A DNA stretch of 64,000 nt from Peribacillus muralis (GCF_001439925.1 NZ_LMBV01000003.1:178794-242793), one strand, 5' to 3'; counted from the stretch's first letter, positions 25,747 to 36,157 are shown. The notes: a model not told the origin generated them from the sequence alone. Made by a program: numbers and translations.

Positions 25747-28329
25747 TTACAGGAGGACCAATTGATCATGATCATGGTCAATCGTTATTGCTTCTTTTAG
25801 ACCGTCCGTTCCAGCTATGATTTTACGGGCGATTTTTGTTTCCAGATGCTTTTGGATGAATCGTTTTAAGGGCCTTGCTCCATATACCGGATCATAACCT
25901 TGTTCGGCAATGAATTCCTTTGCGGCTTCAGTGACGTTCAAACGAATATTTTGCTCGGTTAACCTCTCTTGTAATTGCTGAACCATTTTTTCTACGATTT
26001 CAACGATTTCTTGTTTTGTAAGAGGTTTGAATAAAACGATGTCATCTACGCGATTCAAGAATTCTGGCCGGAAATGCCCTCTCAATTCTTTGAATACTTG
26101 ATCTTTTATTTCTTCTTCAATGCCGCCATCATTCCTGCTAGACTCCAACAAGAAATGGGAACCAATATTTGAGGTCATGATGATTACGGTATTTTTACAG
26201 TTGATTGTTCTACCTTGGGAATCGGTAATCCTTCCATCATCCAGCAATTGCAGCAAGATATTGAAGACCTCGGGATGAGCCTTTTCAATTTCGTCCAACA
26301 ATACGACTGAGTATGGATTTCTCCTAATCGCCTCGGTTAACTGGCCACCTTCTTCAAAACCAACATATCCAGGAGGAGCACCAACAAGGCGGGAAACGGA
26401 ATGTTTCTCCATATATTCCGACATATCTATTCGAATCATATGTTCTTCACTATCAAATAACGTTTCTGCCAGCGCTTTTACCAATTCGGTTTTCCCCACA
26501 CCCGTCGGTCCCAGGAAAATGAACGAACCAATTGGTCTGTTCGGATCCTTGATTCCTGCCCTAGCCCTTAGAACTGCATCAGAGACAAGTTCAACCGCTT
26601 CCTCTTGACCAATTACACGTTCATGAAGGATATCGGATAGTCGAAGCAGTTTCTCCCTTTCACTTTCCACCAGCTTGCTAACGGGAATTCCCGTCCACCT
26701 TGCCACAATCGAAGCAATTTCTTCTTCCGTTACCTCTTGGCGAAGTAATCGCGAATCCTGTTTTTCTTGTTCCAATTCGTCTTCCATCGCTTGCAGTTCT
26801 TTTTGAAGTTCGGGAATCCTTCCGTGCCGGAGCTCTGCTGCTCGATTAAGGTCATAATCATTCTCTGCCTGCTCCAATTCATGTCGCAGCTTCTCAAGTT
26901 CTTCACGCTGATCCTGAACCTTTTGAAGTGCTGACTTTTCCATTTGCCACTTGGATTTCATTCCATTCGCCTGATCTTGAAGTTCCGCGAGTTCTTTTTG
27001 TAGCACTTCAAGCCTTGCTATACTTTGAAGATCCTCTTCATTCTTCAAGGCTGCTTCTTCAATTTCAAGCTGCATGATCTTTCGCGTGATTTCATCCAAC
27101 TCTGACGGCATTGAATCGATTTCCATCCTGATCATTGCACACGCTTCATCAACAAGATCTATCGCTTTATCCGGAAGAAATCGCTCCGTTATATACCGGT
27201 TGGAGAGGACAGAGGCAGCGACGATCGCCCGGTCATGAATCCTGACACCGTGGTGAATTTCAAACCGTTCCTTCAATCCGCGCAAAATCGAGATCGTATC
27301 TTCCACATCCGGCTCTGGCACCAGGACCTGCTGGAATCGACGCTCCAGAGCTGGATCCTTTTCAATATATTTTCGATATTCATCCAAGGTCGTTGCCCCG
27401 ATACAATGAAGCTCACCCCGCGCAAGCATAGGCTTCAGCATATTTCCAGCATCCAATGCCCCATCCGTTCTGCCTGCACCTACGATGGTATGCAATTCAT
27501 CAATGAATAACAGAATCTTACCATCACTTTTCTTAATTTCATTCAATACGGCTTTTAGACGCTCCTCAAATTCGCCGCGGAATTTTGCGCCTGCGACAAG
27601 CGCACTCATATCCAGGGAAAAAACGGTTTTGTCTTTTAATCCTTCCGGGACATCCTTTCTTACGATCCTTTGGGCGAGTCCCTCGACAATCGCGGTTTTC
27701 CCAACCCCAGGCTCTCCGATTAATACGGGATTATTTTTTGTTTTACGTGATAATATTCGAATGACGTTCCGGATTTCCGTATCACGTCCGATGACAGGAT
27801 CGACCTTCCCCGTTTTAACTTCAGCAACGAGATCTCGGCCATATTTTTTCAATACTTCATATGTGCTTTCAGGATTTTGACTGGTCACTCGCTGGTTCCC
27901 CCTTATATCTTGTATGATTTTTTTTGCTTTATCGTAATCCATTCCAAATGATGAGAAAAGTTTGTTTATTTTACTGCCTTTCAATGACGCCAGCAGTATA
28001 TGTTCGACAGACAAATATTCATCATCCCACATTTGCATTTCCTTTTCGGCGGCTGTCACGATTTGCTGCAACGACGGTGACATGTAAATCTGGGAACCAC
28101 CCCCACGCACTTCAGGCAAACGATCAAGTTCCTTATTCAGCTCTATTTCAAATAGATCCAATGACTTATCGGATTCCGCTAAAATCCTGACCAATAAACT
28201 ATCATCCTGTTTCAGTAAGTTTTTCAATAAATGAAGCTCCGTCAGCTCAGGATTCCCTCTATCGGAAGCTAGCTCTTGTCCGCCGATGAATGCCTGCTGA
28301 GTTCTCTCGGTCATTTTATTCATATCCAT
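25747..28329 (-). CDS. clpB: ClpB, disaggregating AAA+ chaperone
   Basis: 860 residues. An N-terminal Clp repeat domain (1-145) is followed by NBD1 with Walker A GEPGVGKT (~204) and Walker B LFIDELHT, a long coiled-coil middle domain (~400-530, rich in Leu/Glu/Lys) that distinguishes ClpB from ClpC, then NBD2 with Walker A GPTGVGKT (~602) and [12 protein letters not shown]. It resolves aggregates together with DnaK. B. subtilis 168 has no clpB; other Bacillaceae do. GGGAGG lies 8 bases before the ATG. A CtsR-type operator sits just downstream of the promoter, so it is likely heat-induced. Confidence 0.97.
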   Translation of the reverse strand: MDMNKMTERTQQAFIGGQELASDRGNPELTELHLLKNLLKQDDSLLVRILAESDKSLDLFEIELNKELDRLPEVRGGGSQIYMSPSLQQIVTAAEKEMQMWDDEYLSVEHILLASLKGSKINKLFSSFGMDYDKAKKIIQDIRGNQRVTSQNPESTYEVLKKYGRDLVAEVKTGKVDPVIGRDTEIRNVIRILSRKTKNNPVLIGEPGVGKTAIVEGLAQRIVRKDVPEGLKDKTVFSLDMSALVAGAKFRGEFEERLKAVLNEIKKSDGKILLFIDELHTIVGAGRTDGALDAGNMLKPMLARGELHCIGATTLDEYRKYIEKDPALERRFQQVLVPEPDVEDTISILRGLKERFEIHHGVRIHDRAIVAASVLSNRYITERFLPDKAIDLVDEACAMIRMEIDSMPSELDEITRKIMQLEIEEAALKNEEDLQSIARLEVLQKELAELQDQANGMKSKWQMEKSALQKVQDQREELEKLRHELEQAENDYDLNRAAELRHGRIPELQKELQAMEDELEQEKQDSRLLRQEVTEEEIASIVARWTGIPVSKLVESEREKLLRLSDILHERVIGQEEAVELVSDAVLRARAGIKDPNRPIGSFIFLGPTGVGKTELVKALAETLFDSEEHMIRIDMSEYMEKHSVSRLVGAPPGYVGFEEGGQLTEAIRRNPYSVVLLDEIEKAHPEVFNILLQLLDDGRITDSQGRTINCKNTVIIMTSNIGSHFLLESSRNDGGIEEEIKDQVFKELRGHFRPEFLNRVDDIVLFKPLTKQEIVEIVEKMVQQLQERLTEQNIRLNVTEAAKEFIAEQGYDPVYGARPLKRFIQKHLETKIARKIIAGTDGLKEAITIDHDHDQLVLL

Positions 28330-28363
28330 CCTAAAAACCTCCCATCTTCATGAACGATTAAAG

Positions 28364-28380
28364 TTTGACCAATTTTGACC
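28364..28380 (-). promoter_or_regulatory. CtsR operator of clpB
   Basis: On the minus strand GGTCAAA-ATT-GGTCAAA: two perfect direct heptads with the 3-bp spacing of the CtsR consensus (the spacer centre is T rather than A). It starts a few bases downstream of the predicted transcription start, so CtsR would block elongation or polymerase clearance. Confidence 0.9.
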
Positions 28381-28391
28381 TTTATGTTTTT

Positions 28392-28419
28392 ATTATACTT
28401 CTAATTCTCCCCATGTAAA
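28392..28419 (-). promoter_or_regulatory. SigA promoter of clpB
   Basis: Minus strand TTTACA (28414-28419), 16-bp spacer, perfect TATAAT (28392-28397). Confidence 0.75.
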
Positions 28420-28460
28420 GAAAAGTTATCATAAATGCCCAATCTAATCCGGAAAAAGAC

Positions 28461-28491
28461 AAAAAACCTTTCTTCATGAGGAAGAACGGTT
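28461..28491 (-). terminator. Terminator after a small minus-strand ORF
   Basis: Minus-strand stem AACCGTTCTTC/GAAGAAAGGTT followed by TTTTTT. The TGA stop of the small ORF at 28474 lies in its loop. Confidence 0.8.
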
Positions 28492-28623
28492 GAGCCAGAA
28501 TGACATAACATGATTGTCCAAATTTTCATATGTAGCAGAAATTCGATATACGGCACTTTGATGACCGTATTCCTGATATTTTACAAATTGTTTAGAGAGA
28601 TGCTGTAGTGATGATTTACGCAT
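28474..28623 (-). CDS. Possible small protein, 49 residues
   Basis: ATG at 28623; MRKSSLQHLSKQFVKYQEYG, then SAVYRISATYENLDNH and SFWLNRSSS. The stop codon lies in the loop of a good terminator, as for several genuine genes here, and the composition looks like protein. Against it: no Shine-Dalgarno sequence precedes the ATG, and a hairpin (28633-28669) lies directly upstream. It could be the 3' tail of a yjzC transcript. No family recognised. Confidence 0.4.
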   Translation of the reverse strand: MRKSSLQHLSKQFVKYQEYGHQSAVYRISATYENLDNHVMSFWLNRSSS

Positions 28624-28632
28624 TAAGAAAAC

Positions 28633-28669
28633 TGCAGGGAAAGGAAGGCATTTCCTCCGTTTCCCTGCA
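28633..28669 (-). terminator. Hairpin downstream of yjzC
   Basis: TGCAGGGAAA/TTTCCCTGCA long stem with bulged inner part, followed on the minus strand by GTTTTC. A partial terminator; some readthrough into 28623-28474 is likely. Confidence 0.55.
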
Positions 28670-28679
28670 TTACGTTTCT

Positions 28680-28859
28680 TCAAGGCTTTCTCTGATAAGT
28701 CCATATCCGGTTATGATTGGATGTTTCTGGAAACGAATCTCCTACTTCGAGCTTTACCATCTTCGGATTGACTACTGTACTGCCCGTTTCACCGATTTCT
28801 ACGTAAGTCCCGTTATTAGGTGCCTTCTGACCTGGCTTGAATTGACGATTTTGCCCCAT
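28680..28859 (-). CDS. yjzC: YjzC
   Basis: 59 residues from the ATG at 28859; the GTG three codons upstream is within AAAGGGGTG, the ribosome binding site. MGQNRQFKPGQKAPNNGTYV, then EIGETGS, VNPKMVKLEVGD and FPETSNHNRIW, match the B. subtilis YjzC family. Function unknown; small, basic at the N terminus, no membrane segment. Conserved location next to argF. Confidence 0.88.
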   Translation of the reverse strand: MGQNRQFKPGQKAPNNGTYVEIGETGSTVVNPKMVKLEVGDSFPETSNHNRIWTYQRKP

Positions 28860-28953
28860 AGATTTCACCCCTTTACATGCTTTCCTTGTTATTATTGCCC
28901 GTTTCTATTCTTTCATGACAGAAAATTAAAGGACAAAAAGGAAATTCGCATGT

Positions 28954-28984
28954 AAAAAAAGCGTCTGCTCAGTGAGCGGACGCC
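28954..28984 (-). terminator. Terminator of the arginine operon
   Basis: Minus-strand stem GCGTCCGCTCA/TGAGCAGACGC followed by seven T's, 8 bases past the argF stop. Confidence 0.9.
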
Positions 28985-28991
28985 TCATTTG

Positions 28992-29951
28992 TTAAGACAT
29001 TAAATCCACTAAAACCGCCTTCTGTGCATGAAGACGATTTCCAGCTTGATGGAAAACGACGGAATTAGGTCCATCAATGACGTCACCTGTTACCTCCTCT
29101 TCCCTATGCGCGGGAAGGCAATGCATGAATAAATAGTCGTCTTTAGCCTGTTTGACCAGCTCATTGTTGATTTGATAATCTTTAAACGCTTCTAATCGTA
29201 TTCCATTCTCGATTTCATGGCCCATCGACGTCCAAACATCGGAATAGACGATGTCCGCATTCTGTATCGCTTCTTGAGCCGATGTTGTCACGACAATATT
29301 ACTTCCAGTCGTTTCAGCTACTTTTTGCGCATATGTGACGACCTTTTCGTCAGGCTTGTAGGCCTCTGGACATCCAATCGAAAAGTCCATTCCCATCTTT
29401 GCACAGCCAACCATCAATGAATTCGCAACGTTATTGCCATCTCCGATATAACTCATCTTCAAACCTTTAAGCTGCCCTTTAATTTCAATGATGGTCAAGA
29501 AGTCAGCCAGTACCTGACACGGGTGTGCAAGATCTGTTAGTCCATTGATGACTGGAATGGAGGCATTCTCAGCCAGTTCCAAGATTTTTTCATGCTCGAA
29601 GGTACGAATCATGATGCCATCAATATATTCCGAAAGGACCTTTGCCGTATCGGAAATGGATTCCCCACGACCTATTTGCAGGTCATTTCCACTTAAGAAC
29701 AAGGCGTGACCGCCAAGCTGCATCATACCCACTTCAAAGGACACACGAGTTCTGGTCGACGATTTTTCAAAGATCATCCCCAGTGTCTTTCCTTTTAACG
29801 GTTTATACTCCTCGCCAGCCTGTAATTTACCCTTAATCTCCTGAGCTAGCTTCAACAGATCTGCTATCGCTGTAGGTGTAGACTCTTTCATCGTCAAAAA
29901 ATCTTTTCCATCTAAAATCTTCTCCTGTGCCGGCACTACCATTGCACTCAT
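28992..29951 (-). CDS. argF: Ornithine carbamoyltransferase
   Basis: 319 residues from the ATG at 29951, which overlaps the carB stop (ATGA) and has AAAGGAG upstream. It converts ornithine and carbamoyl phosphate to citrulline. Carbamoyl-phosphate site SSTRTR, ornithine-side motif HPCQ and MHCLPAHREEEVTG are present. Last gene of argCJBD-carAB-argF. Argininosuccinate genes argG/argH are not in this window. Confidence 0.96.
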   Translation of the reverse strand: MSAMVVPAQEKILDGKDFLTMKESTPTAIADLLKLAQEIKGKLQAGEEYKPLKGKTLGMIFEKSSTRTRVSFEVGMMQLGGHALFLSGNDLQIGRGESISDTAKVLSEYIDGIMIRTFEHEKILELAENASIPVINGLTDLAHPCQVLADFLTIIEIKGQLKGLKMSYIGDGNNVANSLMVGCAKMGMDFSIGCPEAYKPDEKVVTYAQKVAETTGSNIVVTTSAQEAIQNADIVYSDVWTSMGHEIENGIRLEAFKDYQINNELVKQAKDDYLFMHCLPAHREEEVTGDVIDGPNSVVFHQAGNRLHAQKAVLVDLMS

Positions 29952-32900
29952 ACGTATGACACTCCTTTCGAATATGTTGCAAGCCATTCCTGTAGCGAGG
30001 TAACTTTTAACTCATCATTATTCAATGATTGAAGATATGCCTTAAAGGTTTCTTCTTCCGTAAATGCAAGCAACCGATATTTTGCGGCCAGAAGCCTTAG
30101 CTTCTTATCTTCTTCCGCTGCTCCATATGCCAAAACGATCGCAGCATTTCCGTCCTTCAGCCATTTTTCAAAGCCTGAATCACAAAGCGTCAAACCGGCT
30201 TCATTGATTTGCGCCAGCAAATCTTCACTTAATCGGACTGATTCGGATTGGTAAACACCTGAAGCAGTTTTGGATTTTTGAGGATGAAATACTTTTGCCA
30301 AAGCTTCAGTTACCGTTTTTCCGACGGCGATTCCCTCACCTGTCGATTTCATTTCCGGACCTACCTTTGAATCAAGTCCGCTTAGGGCGAACGTTGAGAA
30401 TACTGGGTATTTGACGACTGCATACGGAATGTCTTCCATCAATCCCGTCTTTTCGAACACATTCGACAATAAATATTTCCCAAGCAATATTTTTGTCGCG
30501 ACTTGCACTAAGGATACATCGGTGACTTTACTGATGATCGGAATTGTCCTGCTGGCACGCGGATTTACTTCCAATACATATACGCTATTACCTTCAATTA
30601 CGAATTGAAGGTTCATAAGTCCTTTATACCCTAGCTCTGTTACTAGCTTTTGCGCATAAAGGGTCATTTTAGCTTTCATATCATCATTTAAAGTTTGTGC
30701 TGGCAATAATGCCATGCTATCTCCTGAATGGACGCCTGCTTTTTCTACATGTTCAGCAATAATAGGGATATATATGTCTTTTCCATCCGCAATCAAATCG
30801 ATTTCCGCTTCTTTTCCTGGAATATAGGAATCGATCAGCACTGGATAAACGAGTGCCGTCCCCTTTTGAATTCTATCGTTCAGGGCTTCCTTCGTACGGA
30901 TGATTTCCATGCCCTGGCCGCCAATTACATACGAGGGACGCAATAAAACTGGAAAGCCGATTGCTTGGGAACACTCAAGTAGCTGCCGCTCACTATTTGC
31001 CATCGAACCTGGTACATGCGGGATATCCAATTTTTGCAGAAGTTGATAAAAACGATCGCGATCCTCCAATTGATCAAGAGTATCGAAGGTGGTGCCCAAC
31101 AAATTCACACCGTAATCTTCAAGGTCCTTTGCCAAATTGATCGCCGTCTGTCCTCCGAATTGGACGATGACATCCTCGATATCCTCCGCTTCAATTACAT
31201 TGAGAACATACTCCAATGTTAACGGCTCGAAATAGAGGCGATCTGCTGTGGCAAAATCAGTACTTACCGTTTCTGGATTATTGTTGATCATGATTGTTTC
31301 AACATTTTCGTCCTGAAGTGCATAAACGCCATGAACGGAACAGTAATCGAATTCGATTCCCTGTCCGATCCGGATAGGACCGCTACCAATCATCAATACC
31401 TTCTTTTTATTCGTTTTCTTCTGTTCATTCTCACCGAAATATGTCGAATAATGATAGTTCGTATGTGAGCTGAACTCGGCAGCACAAGTATCAACCGTTT
31501 TGTATACAGCAGTTATGCCGAGCGCTTTCCGGTGTGCCCTCACTTCAATCTCACTTACATTCCATGCGGACGCAAGGTAACGATCGGAGAAACCCTTTTC
31601 TTTGTATAACTGAAGTTCTTCTATTGTGACCGATTGAATTGAGTTGTTTGTGATTTCAGTTTCCTTTTCGATAAGCGAAGCGAAGGAATGAAGGAAGAAA
31701 TAATCAATGATCGTCGCTTCATGGATTTCTTCAACTGACACTCCTTTACGAAGCATTTCAAATATGATGAAAATTCGTTCATCCGATTTTTCGGCAAGTT
31801 TTTCCCAAAGTTCTGGAACGGTTCGATCACTCAATGATAAAAGTTGCAGTCCATTCGTTTTCAATTCCAGTGAATCAACGGCCTTTTGGACCCCGCCCTC
31901 AAAGCTGCGGTGTAAAGCCATCACTTCACCTGTTGCCTTCATTTGTGTTCCCAATTTGCGGTTTGCGCCCGTGAATTTATCGAATGGCCACCTTGGGAAC
32001 TTCACGGCTACATAGTCAAGTGCAGGCTCAAAGCTGGAATAGGTACTCTTCGTTACAGGATTGATGAGTTCAGATAAATGGTAGCCGACAGAGAGCTTTG
32101 CCGCGATGCGGGCAATGGGGTAACCCGTTGCCTTGGAAGCCAATGCCGATGAACGGCTGACGCGCGGATTCACTTCGATTAAATAATATTGTTTGCTATT
32201 CGGATCAAGTGCAAATTGGATATTACAGCCGCCAATGATACCTAAAGCAGAGATGATTTTGATCGAAGCAGCTCGCAGCATGTGAAATTCATCATCCGAT
32301 AAGGTCTGTGATGGTGCCACGACGATGGAATCGCCTGTATGAATGCCAACCGGATCGATATTTTCCATATTACAAATCGTGATGCACGTATTGTTGCCAT
32401 CACGCATGACCTCATATTCGACTTCCTTATATCCAGCTATGCTTCTTTCAATCAAGCATTGTGTAATCGGGCTCTCTTGAAGTCCGCCCCGAACGAGTTC
32501 CTTGAATGTCTCCAATGAATCAGCAATTCCGCCACCTGTACCGCCAAGTGTATAGGCAGGCCGAACGATGATGGGAAAGCCTATTTTGTCCGCGAAAGCT
32601 TGCGCCTCTTCCAATGTATGGACGATTGCACTATCCGGTACAGGCTCATCAATTTCAAACATCAGCTCACGGAATAGTTCACGATCTTCTCCTTTTTTGA
32701 TTGAATCGATCGGTGTTCCTAATAGTTTCACATCATACTTTTGGAACACCCCTGCATCATCCAATTGATAAGCAAGATTCAAACCCGTTTGCCCGCCTAA
32801 AGTAGCGAGCAGGCCATCAGGCTTTTCTTTAGCAATGATTCTTTCCAGTACATCCACTGTTAAAGGTTCGAAATAGACAGCATCCGCATTCATATCATCC

Positions 32901-33067
32901 GTCATGATCGTTGCCGGATTATTGTTAACAAGAATGACCTTATATCCTTCTTCTTTTAAAGCAAGGCAGGCTTGTGTACCCGCATAATCAAATTCGGCAG
33001 CCTGCCCGATGACAATCGGCCCCGAACCAATCACTAAAATCGTCTGTATCGTGTTGTCCTTAGGCAT
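29948..33067 (-). CDS. carB: Carbamoyl-phosphate synthase large chain, arginine-specific
   Basis: 1039 residues from the ATG at 33067, overlapping carA by 8 bp. Two homologous ATP-grasp halves start with LVIGSGPIVIGQAAEFDYAG and LMIGSGPIRIGQGIEFDYCS; the second half begins near residue 545. ATP-grasp motifs NVNPRVSRSSALASKATG and LEVNPRASRTIP are present. The short C-terminal MGS-like domain (~130 residues) is diverged, as expected for an enzyme not controlled by UMP. Its place inside the arg operon marks it as the arginine-dedicated isozyme; pyrAA/pyrAB would be elsewhere. Confidence 0.95.
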   Translation of the reverse strand: MPKDNTIQTILVIGSGPIVIGQAAEFDYAGTQACLALKEEGYKVILVNNNPATIMTDDMNADAVYFEPLTVDVLERIIAKEKPDGLLATLGGQTGLNLAYQLDDAGVFQKYDVKLLGTPIDSIKKGEDRELFRELMFEIDEPVPDSAIVHTLEEAQAFADKIGFPIIVRPAYTLGGTGGGIADSLETFKELVRGGLQESPITQCLIERSIAGYKEVEYEVMRDGNNTCITICNMENIDPVGIHTGDSIVVAPSQTLSDDEFHMLRAASIKIISALGIIGGCNIQFALDPNSKQYYLIEVNPRVSRSSALASKATGYPIARIAAKLSVGYHLSELINPVTKSTYSSFEPALDYVAVKFPRWPFDKFTGANRKLGTQMKATGEVMALHRSFEGGVQKAVDSLELKTNGLQLLSLSDRTVPELWEKLAEKSDERIFIIFEMLRKGVSVEEIHEATIIDYFFLHSFASLIEKETEITNNSIQSVTIEELQLYKEKGFSDRYLASAWNVSEIEVRAHRKALGITAVYKTVDTCAAEFSSHTNYHYSTYFGENEQKKTNKKKVLMIGSGPIRIGQGIEFDYCSVHGVYALQDENVETIMINNNPETVSTDFATADRLYFEPLTLEYVLNVIEAEDIEDVIVQFGGQTAINLAKDLEDYGVNLLGTTFDTLDQLEDRDRFYQLLQKLDIPHVPGSMANSERQLLECSQAIGFPVLLRPSYVIGGQGMEIIRTKEALNDRIQKGTALVYPVLIDSYIPGKEAEIDLIADGKDIYIPIIAEHVEKAGVHSGDSMALLPAQTLNDDMKAKMTLYAQKLVTELGYKGLMNLQFVIEGNSVYVLEVNPRASRTIPIISKVTDVSLVQVATKILLGKYLLSNVFEKTGLMEDIPYAVVKYPVFSTFALSGLDSKVGPEMKSTGEGIAVGKTVTEALAKVFHPQKSKTASGVYQSESVRLSEDLLAQINEAGLTLCDSGFEKWLKDGNAAIVLAYGAAEEDKKLRLLAAKYRLLAFTEEETFKAYLQSLNNDELKVTSLQEWLATYSKGVSYV

Positions 33068-34142
33068 AGGCTTTTTCTCTCCCGCTATAATCATTTATCA
33101 TTTGTAAAAAGTCATTAAATAATTGTGAACTCTCGATGGGTCCTGGATTTGCCTCAGGGTGGTACTGGGTAGTGAAGATTGGCAGGTCTTTATGCATAAG
33201 GCCCTCGACCGTGCTATCATTCACATTTCTGAAGCGAACTTGAAGCGATGTCCCCTGCAAGCTTGGTTCATCCACCTCATAACTATGGTTTTGAGAACTC
33301 ATATAAACCTTTTTCGTTTTCAAATCGACCACGGGCTGATTCGCACCGCGATGCCCAAACAGCATTTTTTTTGTATTCCCGCCTAGGGCTAAGGCCGTTA
33401 GTTGATGACCGAGACAGATGCCCATCGTCGGAAATTTTGTAATGATCTTTTTTAAGTTTCCTAAAAGATATTCCAGCTGCTTTGGATCCCCAGGCCCATT
33501 TGAAAGCAAAATGCCATCAGGCTGCATCTCTTTGATCTGCTCGTATCCAGTATCGAATGGCACAACCGAAACTTTGCAGCCTTGCTCAATCAATGAATCC
33601 AAAATCGATTTCTTATAACCAAAGTCCATCATCACTATGTGCTTGTCACCTTCACCAAAACTCTCTATCTCCTTTGTCGATACTTCGGCGACATGGGGTG
33701 TTAGACCATCCTGACTCGGTTTGACCGTGAATCCTTCTTCTGAAGTGATAACTGCCTGCATCGAGCCTTCCTGTCTAATCTTCTTAACGACCGCCCTGGT
33801 ATCAACATGGCTTAACAAGGGAATGTTCCACTTGTCTAAATATTGTTCAAGTGAATATTTTGCCTGGTAATGAGAATGACTCATATTCCCTTCGTATACA
33901 ATAACGCCAGCAACATGCGGCTTTTTACTTTCGAAATCCTCTTCATTTATCCCGTAATTTCCGATTAAGGGATATGTGAATACGATAATTTGGTCCTTAT
34001 AGGAGGGATCAGTCAATACTTCCTGATATCCGGTCATTCCTGTAAAAAAGACAATCTCTCCACTGATTGCTTCTTCAGTCGATTTAGTGAGCAGTTCTCC
34101 GTTAAAGACGGAACCATTCTCTAAATATAGATAGTTTTTCAT
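33060..34142 (-). CDS. carA: Carbamoyl-phosphate synthase small chain (glutaminase), arginine-specific
   Basis: 360 residues from the ATG at 34142; the GTG three codons upstream is part of the GAGGTG binding site. N-terminal CPSase domain (YLENGSVFNGE, then GMTGYQEVLTDPSY) followed by a class I glutamine amidotransferase domain with nucleophile Cys in GICLGHQ and the His/Glu pair in QYHPEA. It supplies ammonia to CarB. 81 bp separate it from argD. Confidence 0.95.
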   Translation of the reverse strand: MKNYLYLENGSVFNGELLTKSTEEAISGEIVFFTGMTGYQEVLTDPSYKDQIIVFTYPLIGNYGINEEDFESKKPHVAGVIVYEGNMSHSHYQAKYSLEQYLDKWNIPLLSHVDTRAVVKKIRQEGSMQAVITSEEGFTVKPSQDGLTPHVAEVSTKEIESFGEGDKHIVMMDFGYKKSILDSLIEQGCKVSVVPFDTGYEQIKEMQPDGILLSNGPGDPKQLEYLLGNLKKIITKFPTMGICLGHQLTALALGGNTKKMLFGHRGANQPVVDLKTKKVYMSSQNHSYEVDEPSLQGTSLQVRFRNVNDSTVEGLMHKDLPIFTTQYHPEANPGPIESSQLFNDFLQMINDYSGREKAYA

Positions 34143-34223
34143 ATTCTTCACCTCTGCAGAAGACGTATATTTATTTGAATGATAGCATAATTATACATTT
34201 CATTATATAAATATTCAATCAAT

Positions 34224-35375
34224 TTAGATAACTTGCTTCATGGTCAATATTTTTTGTATTTTCATTACCGCCATATCGATCTCTGACTCAGTGACCGTAA
34301 GCGAAGGTAGTAACCGAAGTACTTTAGGTCCTGCGCTCAATACAAGTAAGCCTTCTTCTTGGAGCTCAGCCAGGAACTCCTGAACATCTTGTTCACATTC
34401 AATCCCGATCATCATTCCAAGCCCGCGAATCTCTTTTACTTCATCAGATTCCTTCAATGCTTTTGCCAATGCACGCTTAAGATATTCGGCCTTATTCTTC
34501 GTTTCTTTTAAAAAACTAGGTTTGAAAATTTCCTTTAGTACAGCCTCCGCTGCCGCAACACTTACGGGATTGCCGCCAAAAGTGGAGCCATGGCTTCCAG
34601 GATTGAAATGGTCCGAAAGCATATCACGTCCGATCATTGCGCCGATCGGCAGCCCATTTCCCAGTCCCTTTGCCGAGGTGATGATATCCGGCTGGACATT
34701 ATAGTGCTGGAAGGCAAATGGTTTTCCAGTACGTCCTATTCCAGTCTGGATTTCATCAATAATTAGGAGAGCTCCATGTTTTTTGCAGTGCGTTTGAATC
34801 GTGTCCAAATACGATTGGTTTATGACATGGATCCCGCCCTCTCCCTGAACGATTTCAATCATGACAGCGGCCGTATTTTCATCAATGGCTGCTATCAATG
34901 CATCATTGTCATTGAACGGAACATATTCGAAGCACTCAAGCATCGGTCCGAACCCAGACTTGATTTTTTCCTGTCCAGTTGCTGCCATCGTTGCGAATGT
35001 CCGTCCGTGGAAAGATTGCTGACATGTGACGATTTTACTTTTCCCCGTAGCTTTCCGTGCCAGTTTGATGGCGGCCTCGTTCGCTTCAGCACCACTGTTG
35101 GCAAAAAACACCTGACTTAAATCGGAGGCATCAGCCAGCATTTTTGCTGTCCTCTCCTGAATGGAACTGTGAAACATATTCGATACATGCCAATATTTAT
35201 TCAGCTGTTCCGTAACCGCCGTTTTTACCGACTCATGGCAATGTCCAAGATTCAAAACCCCGATTCCCGATGTAAAGTCCAGGTACTCTTTACCTGTCGT
35301 ACTTGTAATTTTCATTCCTAAGGCTGTATCTGGCTCAATGTTCCACCTTGCATATGTAGGAAATAAATAACTCAT
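34224..35375 (-). CDS. argD: Acetylornithine aminotransferase
   Basis: 383 residues, class III PLP aminotransferase. Visible: GIGVLNLGHCHE, then FANSGAEANEAAIKLARK, the PLP-contacting DEIQTGIGRTG and Schiff-base lysine in SAKGLGNGLPIGAM. It transfers amino groups between glutamate and N-acetylglutamate semialdehyde. The ATG overlaps the argB stop by four bases, giving translational coupling. Confidence 0.95.
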   Translation of the reverse strand: MSYLFPTYARWNIEPDTALGMKITSTTGKEYLDFTSGIGVLNLGHCHESVKTAVTEQLNKYWHVSNMFHSSIQERTAKMLADASDLSQVFFANSGAEANEAAIKLARKATGKSKIVTCQQSFHGRTFATMAATGQEKIKSGFGPMLECFEYVPFNDNDALIAAIDENTAAVMIEIVQGEGGIHVINQSYLDTIQTHCKKHGALLIIDEIQTGIGRTGKPFAFQHYNVQPDIITSAKGLGNGLPIGAMIGRDMLSDHFNPGSHGSTFGGNPVSVAAAEAVLKEIFKPSFLKETKNKAEYLKRALAKALKESDEVKEIRGLGMMIGIECEQDVQEFLAELQEEGLLVLSAGPKVLRLLPSLTVTESEIDMAVMKIQKILTMKQVI

Positions 35376-36145
35376 TGAATGACCCCTTCTTCCTGAAGAA
35401 ATCTCGTACCGATGAATTGTCCAGCTTGATAAAATTGATCTTTCCCGCTAACGATCATCACTTCTCCAACCCCTTTATCGAGTACCGACAACGCTGTATG
35501 GACCTTTGGAATCATTCCCCCATGGATACTTCCGTCCTTGATTAAGCTCAATGTTTCACTTTCGGTCAATTTGTCAAGGATTTGACCATCCTTTAAAACC
35601 CCTTTAACATCGGTCACAAATAAACACATATCTGCCGACAGTGCCCTAGCTACAGAGCCTGCAGCCATATCGGCATTCACATTCAGTTTAATGCCCGCTT
35701 CCGTTGTCGAAATGGGTGTCATTACAGGACAATACCCTTTTTCCAATAGGAGCCGAAGCAATTCCGTATTAACATGCTGTATCTCACCAACAGCTCCAAG
35801 TTTCTGTTCATCGATAAACTCGCCTGTAAGAATTCCAGCATCAGAACCACTTAACCCCACCGCCTTAATTCCATGTGCCTCCAATTGGTGCACCAGACTG
35901 CGGTTCGACTTGCCAGTCAGCATAAGCTCTACAATTCCCAACACTTCCGAGGTCGTCTTTCTTAAGCCGTCTTCGAAGACTGGCTCGATTTCGAGCTTCT
36001 CCATCATCGAATTGATATCAGGACCGCCGCCATGAACAAAGACAATATGGTATCCGCGGTTTTGCAGCTGATTAACACTATGAAAAAAAGACTTCGATAA
36101 CTCATTAATGATGCTTCCGCCACACTTGATGACCAATATGTTCAT
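35372..36145 (-). CDS. argB: Acetylglutamate kinase
   Basis: 257 residues. IKCGGSIINE (phosphate-binding Lys and Gly), FVHGGGPDINSMM and LNVNADMAAGSVARAL are the family signatures. It phosphorylates N-acetylglutamate. The N-terminal helix seen in arginine-inhibited hexameric enzymes is absent, so feedback is more likely at ArgJ (inference). 12 bp from argJ, 4-bp overlap with argD. Confidence 0.95.
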   Translation of the reverse strand: MNILVIKCGGSIINELSKSFFHSVNQLQNRGYHIVFVHGGGPDINSMMEKLEIEPVFEDGLRKTTSEVLGIVELMLTGKSNRSLVHQLEAHGIKAVGLSGSDAGILTGEFIDEQKLGAVGEIQHVNTELLRLLLEKGYCPVMTPISTTEAGIKLNVNADMAAGSVARALSADMCLFVTDVKGVLKDGQILDKLTESETLSLIKDGSIHGGMIPKVHTALSVLDKGVGEVMIVSGKDQFYQAGQFIGTRFLQEEGVIQ

Positions 36146-36157
36146 CGTTATCCCCCC

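Noticed and set aside
25472..25765. 97-residue frame overlapping yjzD
   Set aside because: yjzD in the other frame has the proper ribosome binding site and the family sequence.
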